From NCBI GenBank assembly GCA_963755825.1, contig CAVWLA010000003.1:744001-808000 (forward strand): DNA of 64,000 nucleotides. The letters are read 5' to 3'. Below, piece by piece: positions 25,449 through 34,840 of the stretch. This stretch comes from DATBQN01 sp963755825. GTDB taxonomy: Bacteria; Acidobacteriota; Thermoanaerobaculia; Multivoradales; UBA5704. Positions within the stretch are counted from its first letter, which is position 1; each line of letters opens with the position of its first letter. The translations under genes and the position numbers were made by a program. Under the pieces are notes generated by a model. It searched no databases. It saw only the letters and a program-made list of their open reading frames with translations, and had not been told where the DNA came from.

Positions 25449-26012
25449 ATGGCACAGCTCAGCGACAAGAAGGTGGCCATCCTCGTCGCCGACGGCTTCG
25501 AGCAGGCCGAGCTGACCGAGCCCCGCGCGGCGCTCGACGAAGCGGGAGCGAAGACCGAGATCGTCTCGCCGGCCAAGGGCCGGGTGAAGGGTTGGGACGA
25601 GACCGATTGGGGCCGGGAGCTGCCGGTCGACGTGGCGCTCGATCGCGCCGACGCCGAGGAATACGATGCCCTGCTCCTCCCCGGTGGGGTGATGAATCCG
25701 GATCACCTGCGCCGGAACGCCAAGGCGCTCGCCTTCGTCAAGGCGTTCTTCGATCAGGGCAAGCCGGTGGCGGCGATCTGCCACGGACCGTGGACGCTCA
25801 TCGACGCCGGGGTGGCGCGCGGCCGCACGATGACCTCGTTCGAGTCGATCCAGACCGATCTCAAGAACGCCGGCGTCTCCTGGGTCGATCGCGAGGTCGT
25901 CGTCGACGGCAACCTGGTGACCAGCCGCAAGCCCGACGACATCCCGGCCTTCAACCGCGCGATGATCGAGCAGTTCGCCCACGCCCGCCAGGAGGCGGCG
26001 ACCCGCCGCTGA
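25449..26012 (+). CDS. PfpI/DJ-1 family protein (type 1 glutamine amidotransferase-like)
   Basis: A 187-residue member of the DJ-1/PfpI superfamily. The nucleophile elbow AAICHGPW has Cys111 and His112, and Glu18 in DGFEQAEL is the conserved partner residue. RKPDDIPAFNRAMIEQF closes the fold. Length and motifs match the YraA/YfkM general-stress branch, whose members are described as peptidase-like or as protein and nucleotide deglycases; that activity is debated. It is cytoplasmic. AGGAGGTTTCTC precedes the ATG, a strong ribosome site. It is separated from the lipoproteins by a terminator, so it should have its own promoter in 25367-25448. Confidence 0.9.
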   Translation: MAQLSDKKVAILVADGFEQAELTEPRAALDEAGAKTEIVSPAKGRVKGWDETDWGRELPVDVALDRADAEEYDALLLPGGVMNPDHLRRNAKALAFVKAFFDQGKPVAAICHGPWTLIDAGVARGRTMTSFESIQTDLKNAGVSWVDREVVVDGNLVTSRKPDDIPAFNRAMIEQFAHARQEAATRR

Positions 26013-26084
26013 TCTCGCGCCCGCACGTGGCGGACCGCTCGCGGTCCGCCACCCATCCTCCCGCCACCGAGCTCTCCCGCCAGG

Positions 26085-26747
26085 CTAAGGACAGACGAGA
26101 TCGAGGAACTCGCCGGCGGCGCGGCGGAAATCCGCCGTCCACTCGTGGCCGCCGGCGAAGACGAACGGCCTCGCCTCGACCCCCGCGGCGCGCAGGCGGA
26201 GGACGTCGGCGGCGAGCTTCTCCTCGCTGTAGAAGGCCTCGTCGCGGCCGCGGCCGAGGAGCACCGGCGGCAGACGGGCGAGATCCGCCGGCGAGATCTC
26301 GGGCGGCACGTCGCCGGAGAGCGCGATCACCCCGGCCGACGGGTGCCCGGCGAGCGCCGCGGCGCGATAGGCCATCGCCACCCCCTGTGAGAAGCCGGCG
26401 TAGACGAGCCGCTCGGCGCCAGCGTGCGCCGCCTTCAGATAGGCAACCGCGGCAGCCACGTAGGCCACGTTGTCGGCGATCGCCCGCTCGCGGTCGAAGC
26501 GCGTCATCCAGCCCGCGACCACCGCCTCGGTGCGCGTGTAGAACGGGTGGAGCGCCTGCAGCGAGCAGCGGACGAAGCGCGCCGAGCCGGGGATGCGGGC
26601 GAGCTCCGCGAGATGGATGGCGGCGCTCTCGCCGTAGCCGTGGAAACCGACCAGGAGCGGCGCGGAAGGATCGGCCGCGGCGCTCTCGCCGCGGTCGACG
26701 AGCAGGTGGCCGTGGACGCGGGCGGGTATCGAATGGCTCTCGGTCAT
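26085..26747 (-). CDS. Alpha/beta-hydrolase, phospholipase/carboxylesterase family
   Basis: A 220-residue hydrolase. LLVGFHGYGES forms the oxyanion region, Ser120 in YAGFSQGVAM is the nucleophile, and Asp169 (GRGRDEAF) and His201 (AGGHEW) complete the triad. The layout matches small cytoplasmic carboxylesterases of the phospholipase/carboxylesterase type. The natural substrate is unknown. It starts 7 bases after the ZIP transporter stop and so ends a long trp-zip-esterase transcription unit. Confidence 0.85.
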   Translation of the reverse strand: MTESHSIPARVHGHLLVDRGESAAADPSAPLLVGFHGYGESAAIHLAELARIPGSARFVRCSLQALHPFYTRTEAVVAGWMTRFDRERAIADNVAYVAAAVAYLKAAHAGAERLVYAGFSQGVAMAYRAAALAGHPSAGVIALSGDVPPEISPADLARLPPVLLGRGRDEAFYSEEKLAADVLRLRAAGVEARPFVFAGGHEWTADFRRAAGEFLDLVCP

Positions 26748-26754
26748 GGTCCCT

Positions 26755-27516
26755 CTACAGTCCGTATTGAGCCAGCAGGATGAGCACGAAGCCGGCGACG
26801 AAACCCCAGGCGGTGCCGTGCTTGCCCGCCGTCTGGAAGCTCTCCGGCAGCAGCTCCGCCATCACCAGGTAGCCCATCGCGCCGGCCGCGAAGCCGAGCC
26901 CGTAGGGCAGCAGGGCGCGCGAGACGGTGAGCAGCAGGACCGCCGGCACGACGGCGAGCGGCTGCGGCAGCGAGGAGAGCACCGAGTAGAAGAGGCAGCG
27001 CGAGAAGCCGACGCCCTGCGCGGCGAGCGGCAGGCTGATGGCGAGCCCCTCGGGGATGTTGTGGATGCCGATCGCGAGCGCGATGAAGACGCCGAGGCCG
27101 AGCTTCCCCGAGGCGTAGCCGACGCCGATCGCGACGCCCTCCGGGAAGCTGTGCACGAACATCGTCCCCAGGATGAGGAGGGCGCGGCGGCCGCCGGCGC
27201 CGTGGAGGCCGGCGACGGTCCAGTCCTTGCCCTCGAGGTAGAGGTCGCCGAGCCAGAAGAAGAGGGCGCCGGCGACGAAGCCGATCGCCAGCTGGCCCGG
27301 CTGCCGCGCCTCGAGCCCGGGCAGCACGAGGTCGAAGTAGGAGACCGAGAGCATCATGCCGCCGGCGAGGGCATAGCCAGCGCCGACGAAGGCGGGCGGC
27401 AGGCGGCGGGTGAAGAGGACGGGGATGGCGCCCAGGCCGGTCGCCGCCATGGCGAGGACGGCGGCGACGAACGCCTGGGCGAGGACCGGCTGCCAGGCGG
27501 GCGCGGCGAAGGTCAA
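26755..27516 (-). CDS. ZIP-family divalent metal transporter
   Basis: A 253-residue inner-membrane transporter with about eight hydrophobic segments. The two ZIP signature helices carry VHSFPEG (residues 121-127) and IHNIPEG (151-157), whose His and Glu residues bind the transported ion, usually Zn2+ with some Fe2+ or Mn2+ in ZupT-like members. The proposed TTG start at 27516 overlaps the trpA TGA as TTGA, in keeping with the coupling seen throughout this operon; no later start would keep the first helix. Why a metal transporter is joined to trp genes is not evident. Confidence 0.85.
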   Translation of the reverse strand: MTFAAPAWQPVLAQAFVAAVLAMAATGLGAIPVLFTRRLPPAFVGAGYALAGGMMLSVSYFDLVLPGLEARQPGQLAIGFVAGALFFWLGDLYLEGKDWTVAGLHGAGGRRALLILGTMFVHSFPEGVAIGVGYASGKLGLGVFIALAIGIHNIPEGLAISLPLAAQGVGFSRCLFYSVLSSLPQPLAVVPAVLLLTVSRALLPYGLGFAAGAMGYLVMAELLPESFQTAGKHGTAWGFVAGFVLILLAQYGL

Positions 27517-28352
27517 CTCGAGGCCCGCCGGCTCTCGGCGCGGCGGTCGGCGCGGCGGCGCAGCGGCGCCGAGAGCTCGCGGACCCGCGCCTCGACGAGG
27601 GCCGGGAGCGCCGGGTCCGCGCCGTGCTCCTCGACCAGGCGGACGAGCGCGCTCCCCACCACGACGCCGTTTGCCAGCTCCCCCACCTCGGCGACCTGGG
27701 CGGCCGAGGAGATGCCGAAGCCGACGGCGAGCGGCAGGTCGAGGCGGCGCCGCAGCCGCTTGATCTCGCGGGTGAGCTCGGCCGGGAGAGCGGTACGCTC
27801 GCCGGTGACACCGGTCCGCGACACGTAGTAGACGAAGCCCGAGGACGCCGCCGCCACGCGGTGGACGCGCTCGCGCGTGCTCGTCGGCGCGAGGAGGAAG
27901 ACGGTGTCCACCCCCTGGCGGCGCAGCGCCGGCGCCAGCTCGCTCTCCGCCTCCTCGGGGGGCAGGTCGACGCAGAGGACGCCATCCACTCCCGAGGCGG
28001 CGGCCTGCTCGGCGAAGCGCTCGACGCCGCGCGCCATGAGCGGGTTGAAATAAGTGAAGAGGACGATCGGCACGCCGAGCTGGTCGCGGTGGCGGGCGAC
28101 GACCTGGAGGATGGCGGAGAGCTTGGTGCCGCCGGCGAGCGCGCGCGCCGCGGCGCGCTGGTTGACCGGCCCGTCGGCGATGGGATCCGAGAAGGGGACG
28201 CCGAGCTCGATCAGATCGGCGCCGCCGGCGGCGAGGGCGTCGAGAAGGGCGGCGGTGGTCTCGAGGTCGGGGTCGCCCGCCATCAGGAACGGGATGAAGG
28301 CCGCCCGCCCCTCGGCGGCGCAGCGGGTGAAGACCTCGTCGATGGCGCTCAT
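27513..28352 (-). CDS. trpA: Tryptophan synthase alpha subunit
   Basis: A 279-residue TIM-barrel enzyme that cleaves indole-3-glycerol phosphate to indole and glyceraldehyde 3-phosphate, passing indole to TrpB. It has FIPFLMAGDPD, LIELGVPFSDPIADGPVNQ (catalytic Glu and Asp), VDLPPEE and VGFGIS with VVVGSAL for the phosphate. ATG 28352 overlaps the trpB stop as ATGA and gives the family's usual length; an upstream GTG is therefore not used. The C terminus has an Arg-rich extension. Confidence 0.95.
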   Translation of the reverse strand: MSAIDEVFTRCAAEGRAAFIPFLMAGDPDLETTAALLDALAAGGADLIELGVPFSDPIADGPVNQRAAARALAGGTKLSAILQVVARHRDQLGVPIVLFTYFNPLMARGVERFAEQAAASGVDGVLCVDLPPEEAESELAPALRRQGVDTVFLLAPTSTRERVHRVAAASSGFVYYVSRTGVTGERTALPAELTREIKRLRRRLDLPLAVGFGISSAAQVAEVGELANGVVVGSALVRLVEEHGADPALPALVEARVRELSAPLRRRADRRAESRRASS

Positions 28353-29632
28353 TCGCTCCCCCCGCGCCGCCGCGCGGCGGCATCCCAACGGTGCACCGAG
28401 GCCTCGGTCTCCGGCCCGCCGGCGCCCTCACCGCGCCGGCGCTCGTACTCGAGCACCGACTCGACGTCCTTGTCGCCGCGCCCCGAGAGGTTGACCAGGA
28501 CGACGCGCTTGGCGGAGAGCCGCGGCGCCCGCTTCACCACCTCGGCGATGGCATGGGCGCTCTCCAGCGCCGGCAGGATGCCCTCGGTCGCCGACAACAG
28601 GTGGAAGGCGGCGATCGCCTCCTCGTCGGTCGCCGACGAGTACTCGACCCGCCCCTCGTCGTGGAGCAGGACGTGCTCGGGGCCGATCGCCGGATAGTCG
28701 AGGCCGGCGGAGATCGAATGGGTGGCGGCGATCTGCCCCTCGGCATCCTGCAGCACCATCGTCCGCGTGCCGTGGAGGACGCCGAGCGAGCCGCCGAGGA
28801 AGCGCGCCGCGTGGCCGCCGAGCTCGGCCGAGCGGCCGGCGGCCTCGACGCCGATCAGCCGCACCCGGCGGTCGCCGAGGAAGGCGGTGAAGAGGCCGAT
28901 CGCGTTGCTGCCGCCGCCGACGCAGGCGATGGCGAGGTCGGGCGCCTCGGTGCGCGCCTGCTTGCGCAGCTGCAGCTTCGCCTCGTCGCCGATGACGCGG
29001 TGGAAGTCGCGCACCATCCGCGGGTAGGGATCGGGGCCGAGCACCGAGCCCAGCACGTAGTGGGTGGTGCGGACGTTGGTGACCCAGTCGCGGAGGGCCT
29101 CGTTGATGGCGTCCTTGAGCGTCCGGCTGCCGGCGTCGACGGCCACCACCTCGGCCCCGAGGAGCCGCATGCGGTCGACGTTCAGGCGCTGCCGGCGCAT
29201 GTCCTCGCTGCCCATGTAGACGATGCAGGAGAGGCCGAGCGAGGCCGCCGCCGTCGCCGTCGCGACGCCGTGCTGGCCGGCCCCCGTCTCGGCGATCACC
29301 CGCCGCTTCCCCATCGACTCGGCGAGCAGGCACTGGCCGACGGCGTTGTTGATCTTGTGGGCGCCGGTGTGGAGGAGGTCCTCGCGCTTGAGGTAGATGC
29401 GGGCGCCGCCGAGGTGGCGGGTCAGCCGCTCGGCGAAGAGGAGCGGCGTCGGGCGGCCGGCGAAGTCGGCGAGCACCGCCGCCAGGCGGCGCTTGAAGCC
29501 GCGCTGGCGCTTCGCCTTGTCGTAGGCGCGCGCCAGCTCGGCGAGCGGCGCCATCAGGGTCTCGGGGACGAAGCGCCCGCCGTAGGGCCCGAAGTGACCC
29601 GCCGGATCAGGCCGGGGGCGAGGTCTGGCCAT
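28349..29632 (-). CDS. trpB: Tryptophan synthase beta subunit
   Basis: A 427-residue PLP enzyme joining indole and serine to make tryptophan. HFGPYGGRFVPETLM is the classical N terminus. KREDLLHTGAHKINNAVGQ includes the Schiff-base Lys, ETGAGQHGVATATAAA the catalytic Glu, and CVGGGSNAIG binds PLP phosphate. ATG 29632 is preceded by GAGGAGG and lies within the end of trpF (26-base overlap). The order of bases and length are those of the standard TrpB1 type. Confidence 0.96.
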   Translation of the reverse strand: MARPRPRPDPAGHFGPYGGRFVPETLMAPLAELARAYDKAKRQRGFKRRLAAVLADFAGRPTPLLFAERLTRHLGGARIYLKREDLLHTGAHKINNAVGQCLLAESMGKRRVIAETGAGQHGVATATAAASLGLSCIVYMGSEDMRRQRLNVDRMRLLGAEVVAVDAGSRTLKDAINEALRDWVTNVRTTHYVLGSVLGPDPYPRMVRDFHRVIGDEAKLQLRKQARTEAPDLAIACVGGGSNAIGLFTAFLGDRRVRLIGVEAAGRSAELGGHAARFLGGSLGVLHGTRTMVLQDAEGQIAATHSISAGLDYPAIGPEHVLLHDEGRVEYSSATDEEAIAAFHLLSATEGILPALESAHAIAEVVKRAPRLSAKRVVLVNLSGRGDKDVESVLEYERRRGEGAGGPETEASVHRWDAAARRRGGSE

Positions 29633-30281
29633 CCCTAACCTCCTCGAAGAGACGAGCGAGCAGATCGAAGTCTTTGATGCCGGGGGACCTTTCCACCCCG
29701 GAGCATACGTCAATCGCCGTGGCCCCGCTGTCGACGACGGCGCGCCGCGCGTTGCCCGGCCGCAGGCCGCCGGCGATGAACACCCGCCGGCCCGCGCCGA
29801 TGCCGGGGACTCCGGCGAAGCGGGACACCGAGCCGAATCGCCATGCGATCCCGGTGCCGCCGTAGAGCGCGCCGCCGGCGCCCGCCACCGGCGGCGCGTC
29901 GAAGAGGAGGGCCCAGACGTCGGCGTAGGGCGCCAGAGCCGCGGCGCCCGGGTCGCCGCCGGTGCGGAACGCCTTGATCGCCCGCGGCGCCCAGCGCGCC
30001 ACCTCCGCCGGCCCCTCGTCGCCGCTCAGCTGGATGCGATCGAGCCCCACCGCGGCGGCGATCTCCTCCACCTCGGCGGCGGCGTGGTTGACGAAGACGC
30101 CGACGATCTCCAGCCGTCCGGCGACCGCGGCGGCGATCTCGCGCGCCCGCGGCACGTCGACCCAGCGCGGGCTCCGCCGGTAGAAGTTGAGGCCGAGATA
30201 GGCGGCGCCGAGATCGGCGGCGCGCACCGCGTCCTCCGGGCGGGTGACGCCGCAGATCTTGACCTCGACCGCGCCGGTCAT
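29607..30281 (-). CDS. trpF: Phosphoribosylanthranilate isomerase
   Basis: A 224-residue TIM-barrel isomerase converting phosphoribosylanthranilate to its ribulose form. The catalytic Cys is in VKICGVTRPEDA, and the general acid Asp in YADVWALLFDAPP. LYGGTG and FIAGGLRPGN bind phosphate. It overlaps trpC (ATGA) and reaches 26 bases into trpB. Confidence 0.92.
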   Translation of the reverse strand: MTGAVEVKICGVTRPEDAVRAADLGAAYLGLNFYRRSPRWVDVPRAREIAAAVAGRLEIVGVFVNHAAAEVEEIAAAVGLDRIQLSGDEGPAEVARWAPRAIKAFRTGGDPGAAALAPYADVWALLFDAPPVAGAGGALYGGTGIAWRFGSVSRFAGVPGIGAGRRVFIAGGLRPGNARRAVVDSGATAIDVCSGVERSPGIKDFDLLARLFEEVRDGQTSPPA

Positions 30282-31131
30282 CGGGTGAGCTCGCGCAGCT
30301 TGGCCGCCGGATCGTCCGCCAGGAGGAGCGACTCGCCGATCAGGAAGCCATCGAAGCCGGCGCCGGCGAGCCGCTCGAGCGCGGCGCGGCCGTCGATGCC
30401 GCTCTCGGCGACGCGGAGAGCGCCCGCCGGCAGCGCCGGCAGCAGGGCGATCGAGCGCTCGATGTCGACCGCGAAGGTCTTCAGATCCCGGTTGTTGACC
30501 CCCACCAGCTCCCAGCGGCGGCCGGCGAGCTTGGCGACGTCCGCCGCGTCGTGCGTCTCGACCAGCGGCACCATCCCCAGGCCGCGCGCCATGCCGGCGT
30601 AGCGCGCCAGGTCGGCGGCGTCGAGGAGCGCCGCGATCAGCAGCACGGCGTCGGCGCCGGCCTCGCGCGCCCAGCGGATCTGCAGCGGATCGACGACGAA
30701 GTCCTTGGCGATCGCCGGCAGGCCCGAGGCGCCGCGGCAGGCGGCGAGGAGCTCGTAGCTGCCGTGGAAGAAGTCCGGCTCGACGACGACGGAGAGTGCC
30801 GCGGCGCCGTGCGCCGCGTAGGTGCGCGCCTGGGCGAGCGGATCGACTCGGCCGGCGAGCGAGCCGAGGCGCGGCGAGCCCATCTTGACCTCGGCGATGA
30901 CCGCCGGCCGGCGCTCACCGCGGCGAGCGCCGCGACCGCTGAGGGCGGCGAGGAAGGCGTTGTCGGCGGCCGTCCGCAGCGGGCCGGCGGCGAGCTCCGG
31001 CGAGGTGGCGAGACCCTGCGCGAAGAGCTCGGCGAGGCGCTGGCGCCGGCGGTCGGCGATCCGCCGCAGGATGTCCGCCACCGGCTCTCGCTCTGGCTCC
31101 GGCTCGCGCTCTGTCTCAGACACTCGGTCGC

Positions 31132-31135
<4 letters not shown>
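30278..31135 (-). CDS. trpC: Indole-3-glycerol phosphate synthase
   Basis: A 285-residue TIM barrel that closes the indole ring. It has VIAEVKMGSPRLGSL (catalytic Lys; the usual second Ser is present as SPRLG), IAKDFVVDPLQI, LVETHDAADV, VGVNNRDLKTF and AESGI. The GTG start overlaps the trpD stop as GTGA. The N-terminal 20 residues are Glu/Arg-rich and not conserved in the family. Confidence 0.94.
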
Positions 31136-32141
<1,006 letters not shown>

Positions 32142-32145
<4 letters not shown>

Positions 32146-32768
32146 GCCGGCGCCTCGCCGTCGAGACCCCGCGCCCGGCGCAGGAAGTTGGCGACCAGCG
32201 ACGGCCCGGCGCCGGTGAGCACCGACTCGGGGTGGAACTGCACGCCCCAGTAGGGCAGGTCGCGGTGGGCGAGGCCCATGAGGATGCCGTCGGCGCTCCA
32301 GGCGATCGGCAGCAGCTCGGGCGTCAGCGTCTCCTCGCGCACCGCCAGGCTGTGGTAGCGGGTCGCCTCGAAAGGGTCGGGCAGGCCGGCGAAGGGGCCG
32401 CTGCCGAGATGGCGGACGGGCGACGTCTTGCCGTGCATGAGGTACGGCGCGCGGCCGACCTCGGCGCCGAAGGCCACCCCCAGCGCCTGGTGGCCGAGGC
32501 AGACGCCGAGGATGGGCACCGGCGCGCGCCGGCGCAGCAGCTCGACGCAGACACCAGCCGCCTCCGGCCGGCCGGGGCCGGGCGAGAGGACGATGCCGCC
32601 GGGGCCGAGCGCCAGCATCGCGTCGGCCGAGAGGGCATCGTTCCGCTCGACGCGGACCTCGGCGCCGGCGGCGGCGAGGAGCTGCACCAGGTTGTAGGTG
32701 AAGGAGTCGTAGTTGTCGATCACCAGGATCATGGGCATGCCTGGCTCGCTGGACCTCGCCGAGCTCAT
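32142..32768 (-). CDS. trpG: Anthranilate synthase glutamine amidotransferase subunit
   Basis: A 208-residue class I amidotransferase supplying ammonia to TrpE (and possibly to aminodeoxychorismate synthase, since one TrpG may serve both). It has LVIDNYDSFTYNLVQ, the nucleophile in LGVCLGHQALG and the His-Glu of WGVQFHPES. I used ATG 32768, which overlaps the trpE stop as ATGA; Met11 or Met13 would also fit the family and give a slightly shorter protein. Confidence 0.94.
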
Positions 32769-34297
32769 CGCTTCGCCCCCTTCTCGAGCGCCTCGGCGAG
32801 GGCCACGGCGGCGAGCAGCGCCGCCGCCTTGCTCTCCGTCTCGCGCTCCTCGGCGGCGGGATCGGAGTCGGCGACGATGCCGGCGCCGGCGGTGACCGAG
32901 GTCTCGCCGCCGCGCACCACCAGGGTGCGGATGGTGATGCAGGTGTCGAGGTCGCCGGTGAACGACAGGTAGCCGACGGCGCCGGCGTACGGCCCGCGAG
33001 CCTCGGGCTCGAGCGCGTCGACGATCTCCATGGCGCGGATCTTGGGGGCGCCGGAGACGGTGCCGGCCGGGAAGCAGGCGAGGAGGGCGTCGAGCGCATC
33101 CTTGTCCGGCGCCAGCTCCGCCTCGACGCTGGAGACCAGGTGCATCACGTGGCTGTAGCGCTCCACCTGCATGAAGGTCGGCACGCGGACGCTGCCGGCG
33201 ACGGCGACGCGGCCGAGGTCGTTGCGGCCGAGGTCGACGAGCATGACGTGCTCGGCGCGCTCCTTGGGGTCGGCGAGGAGGTCGGCCGCCAGGCGCTCGT
33301 CGCCCTCGTCGTCGGCGCCGCGCGGCCGGGTGCCGGCGATCGGCCGCGTCTCGATCCGCCCGCCGGTCTTGCGCACCAGCATCTCGGGCGAGGCGCCGAC
33401 CAGCGCCAGCATGCCGTTGCCGGGTGGCGTTGCATTCCCATCCACTCCGCCGGCCGGCGCAGGGCCTTCAGGCTCCGCGGACCCCAGGGCCAGCTCGAGC
33501 AGCACCATGTAGGGGCTCGGGTTGACCATGCGCAGGGCGCGGTAGAGCGCCAGCGGCTCGACCCGCTGCGGCACCGCCCAGCGCCGCGCCAGGACCACCT
33601 GGAAGATGTCGCCCGCCGCGATGTGGTCCTTGGCGACGGCGACGGCGCGGCGGTAGGCGGCGCCGTCGAGCGACGGCTCCGGCGTCCGCAGGCGGGCCGG
33701 CGGCCGCTCCGGCATCGCCACCGCGCCGCCCTCGCTGGCGGCGCCGAGGACGCGGGCGAGGCGGCTCAGCTCGCGCTCGGCGGCCGCGGTGTCGACCTCG
33801 CCCTCGATCTCGTTGGCGATCGTCAGCACGCGCTGGCGGGCGTGGTCGAAGACCACCAGGTTGTCGAAGCGGGCGAGGAGGGCGAGCGGCAGCCCGAAGG
33901 GGTCGGGCGGCCGCGACGGCAGGCGCTCGACCAGGCGGATGAGGTCGTAGCCGAAGCTGCCGACGAGGCCGCCGGTGAAGGGGATGGGTCCGCGCTCGGC
34001 GACGATCGCCGCCGCCACCCGCCGCAGCGCCGCGAGCGGCGGGCCGGGGAGCGCCTCGCTCCTGCCGCCGCGCTCCACCTCCAGCCGATCGGCGTAGAGG
34101 CGGTAGAGGGCGGCGGGACCGGCGCCGAGGAAGCTGAAGCGCGAGACGCTCTCGCCGCCGGCGACGCTCTCCAGCAGGAAGCGGGCCGGCGAGATGCTCG
34201 CCAGGCGGCGATAGACGCCGAGCGGGGTCAGGCTGTCGGCGAGGAACTCGCGGATATGCGGCACCGCCCGCCGGGGGCGTCCTGCGCGTTCGTCCAA
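32765..34297 (-). CDS. trpE: Anthranilate synthase component I
   Basis: A chorismate-using enzyme of about 510 residues and the first trp gene. It has TPLGVYRRLA near the N terminus, where feedback tryptophan binds in relatives. The chorismate domain shows VGASPEMLVRKTGGRIETRP, AGTRPRG, LVDLGRNDLGRVA and FPAGTVSGAPKIRAME. I propose TTG 34297 as start because GGGAGAG lies 6 bases upstream and it gives normal length; ATG 34378 is possible but adds a basic, unconserved stretch. I found no Trp-rich leader peptide or attenuator in 34298-34454. Confidence 0.93.
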   Translation of the reverse strand: MDERAGRPRRAVPHIREFLADSLTPLGVYRRLASISPARFLLESVAGGESVSRFSFLGAGPAALYRLYADRLEVERGGRSEALPGPPLAALRRVAAAIVAERGPIPFTGGLVGSFGYDLIRLVERLPSRPPDPFGLPLALLARFDNLVVFDHARQRVLTIANEIEGEVDTAAAERELSRLARVLGAASEGGAVAMPERPPARLRTPEPSLDGAAYRRAVAVAKDHIAAGDIFQVVLARRWAVPQRVEPLALYRALRMVNPSPYMVLLELALGSAEPEGPAPAGGVDGNATPPGNGMLALVGASPEMLVRKTGGRIETRPIAGTRPRGADDEGDERLAADLLADPKERAEHVMLVDLGRNDLGRVAVAGSVRVPTFMQVERYSHVMHLVSSVEAELAPDKDALDALLACFPAGTVSGAPKIRAMEIVDALEPEARGPYAGAVGYLSFTGDLDTCITIRTLVVRGGETSVTAGAGIVADSDPAAEERETESKAAALLAAVALAEALEKGAKR

Positions 34298-34454
34298 GGC
34301 GCTCTCCCTAATGGATGGGCGGCGGGCCGGCCGCCCGCCGTCGCGGCGACACCGCTCGCCGGCAAGAGGACCCTGCAATGGTAAAGGAGATCGGCGGTTT
34401 CGCCCACCGGCTCGGCGGGCGCCGCTCCGTCGCCGGGGAGGGCTCGGAGAGAGA

Positions 34455-34700
34455 TCAGGCGTAGCGGCGGCGGACCGTCGCCTTGGCGAGCTGCGCGCGC
34501 GCCTTCGACAGCTCGCCGATGTCGAGCCCGGCGGCCTTGCGCTTCTCGATCTCCGCCTCGAGCTCGATCAGGCTCATCGCGTGGTAGCGGGTGACCAGGC
34601 CGCCCCGCTTCCAGAAGAAATCGACCTTGCGCGCCGAGCCGTCGAACGCATCCTCGCCGATGTGCCAGGTGAACGTCTCGGCCTGTCCGGCTGCTCTCAT
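34455..34700 (-). CDS. Small protein of unknown function upstream of trpE
   Basis: An 81-residue basic protein (FTWHIGEDAFDGSARKVDFFWKR in two adjoining strands, then a Lys/Glu helix from about residue 43). A GGGAGGTCC sequence precedes the ATG well. It is co-directional with trpE, with about 157 bases between, so it may be the promoter-proximal gene of the trp operon. I do not recognise the family and infer no role. Confidence 0.6.
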   Translation of the reverse strand: MRAAGQAETFTWHIGEDAFDGSARKVDFFWKRGGLVTRYHAMSLIELEAEIEKRKAAGLDIGELSKARAQLAKATVRRRYA

Positions 34701-34840
34701 GCGGGGGACCTCCCGATGCGGGTTGACGAAGCGCTGCGCTGCGATACCGAGAATTAGAGCAAGATCGCTGCCAGCCCGGTCACGCCGTTGGTCTCATCCC
34801 GCGACGTGCTTCCGATTGGCGCGCCGGAAGGGGGCGGGAG

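Noticed and set aside
34298..34454. trp attenuator with leader peptide
   Set aside because: A GC-rich hairpin (34317-34336) exists, but there is no short frame with consecutive Trp codons and no T run.
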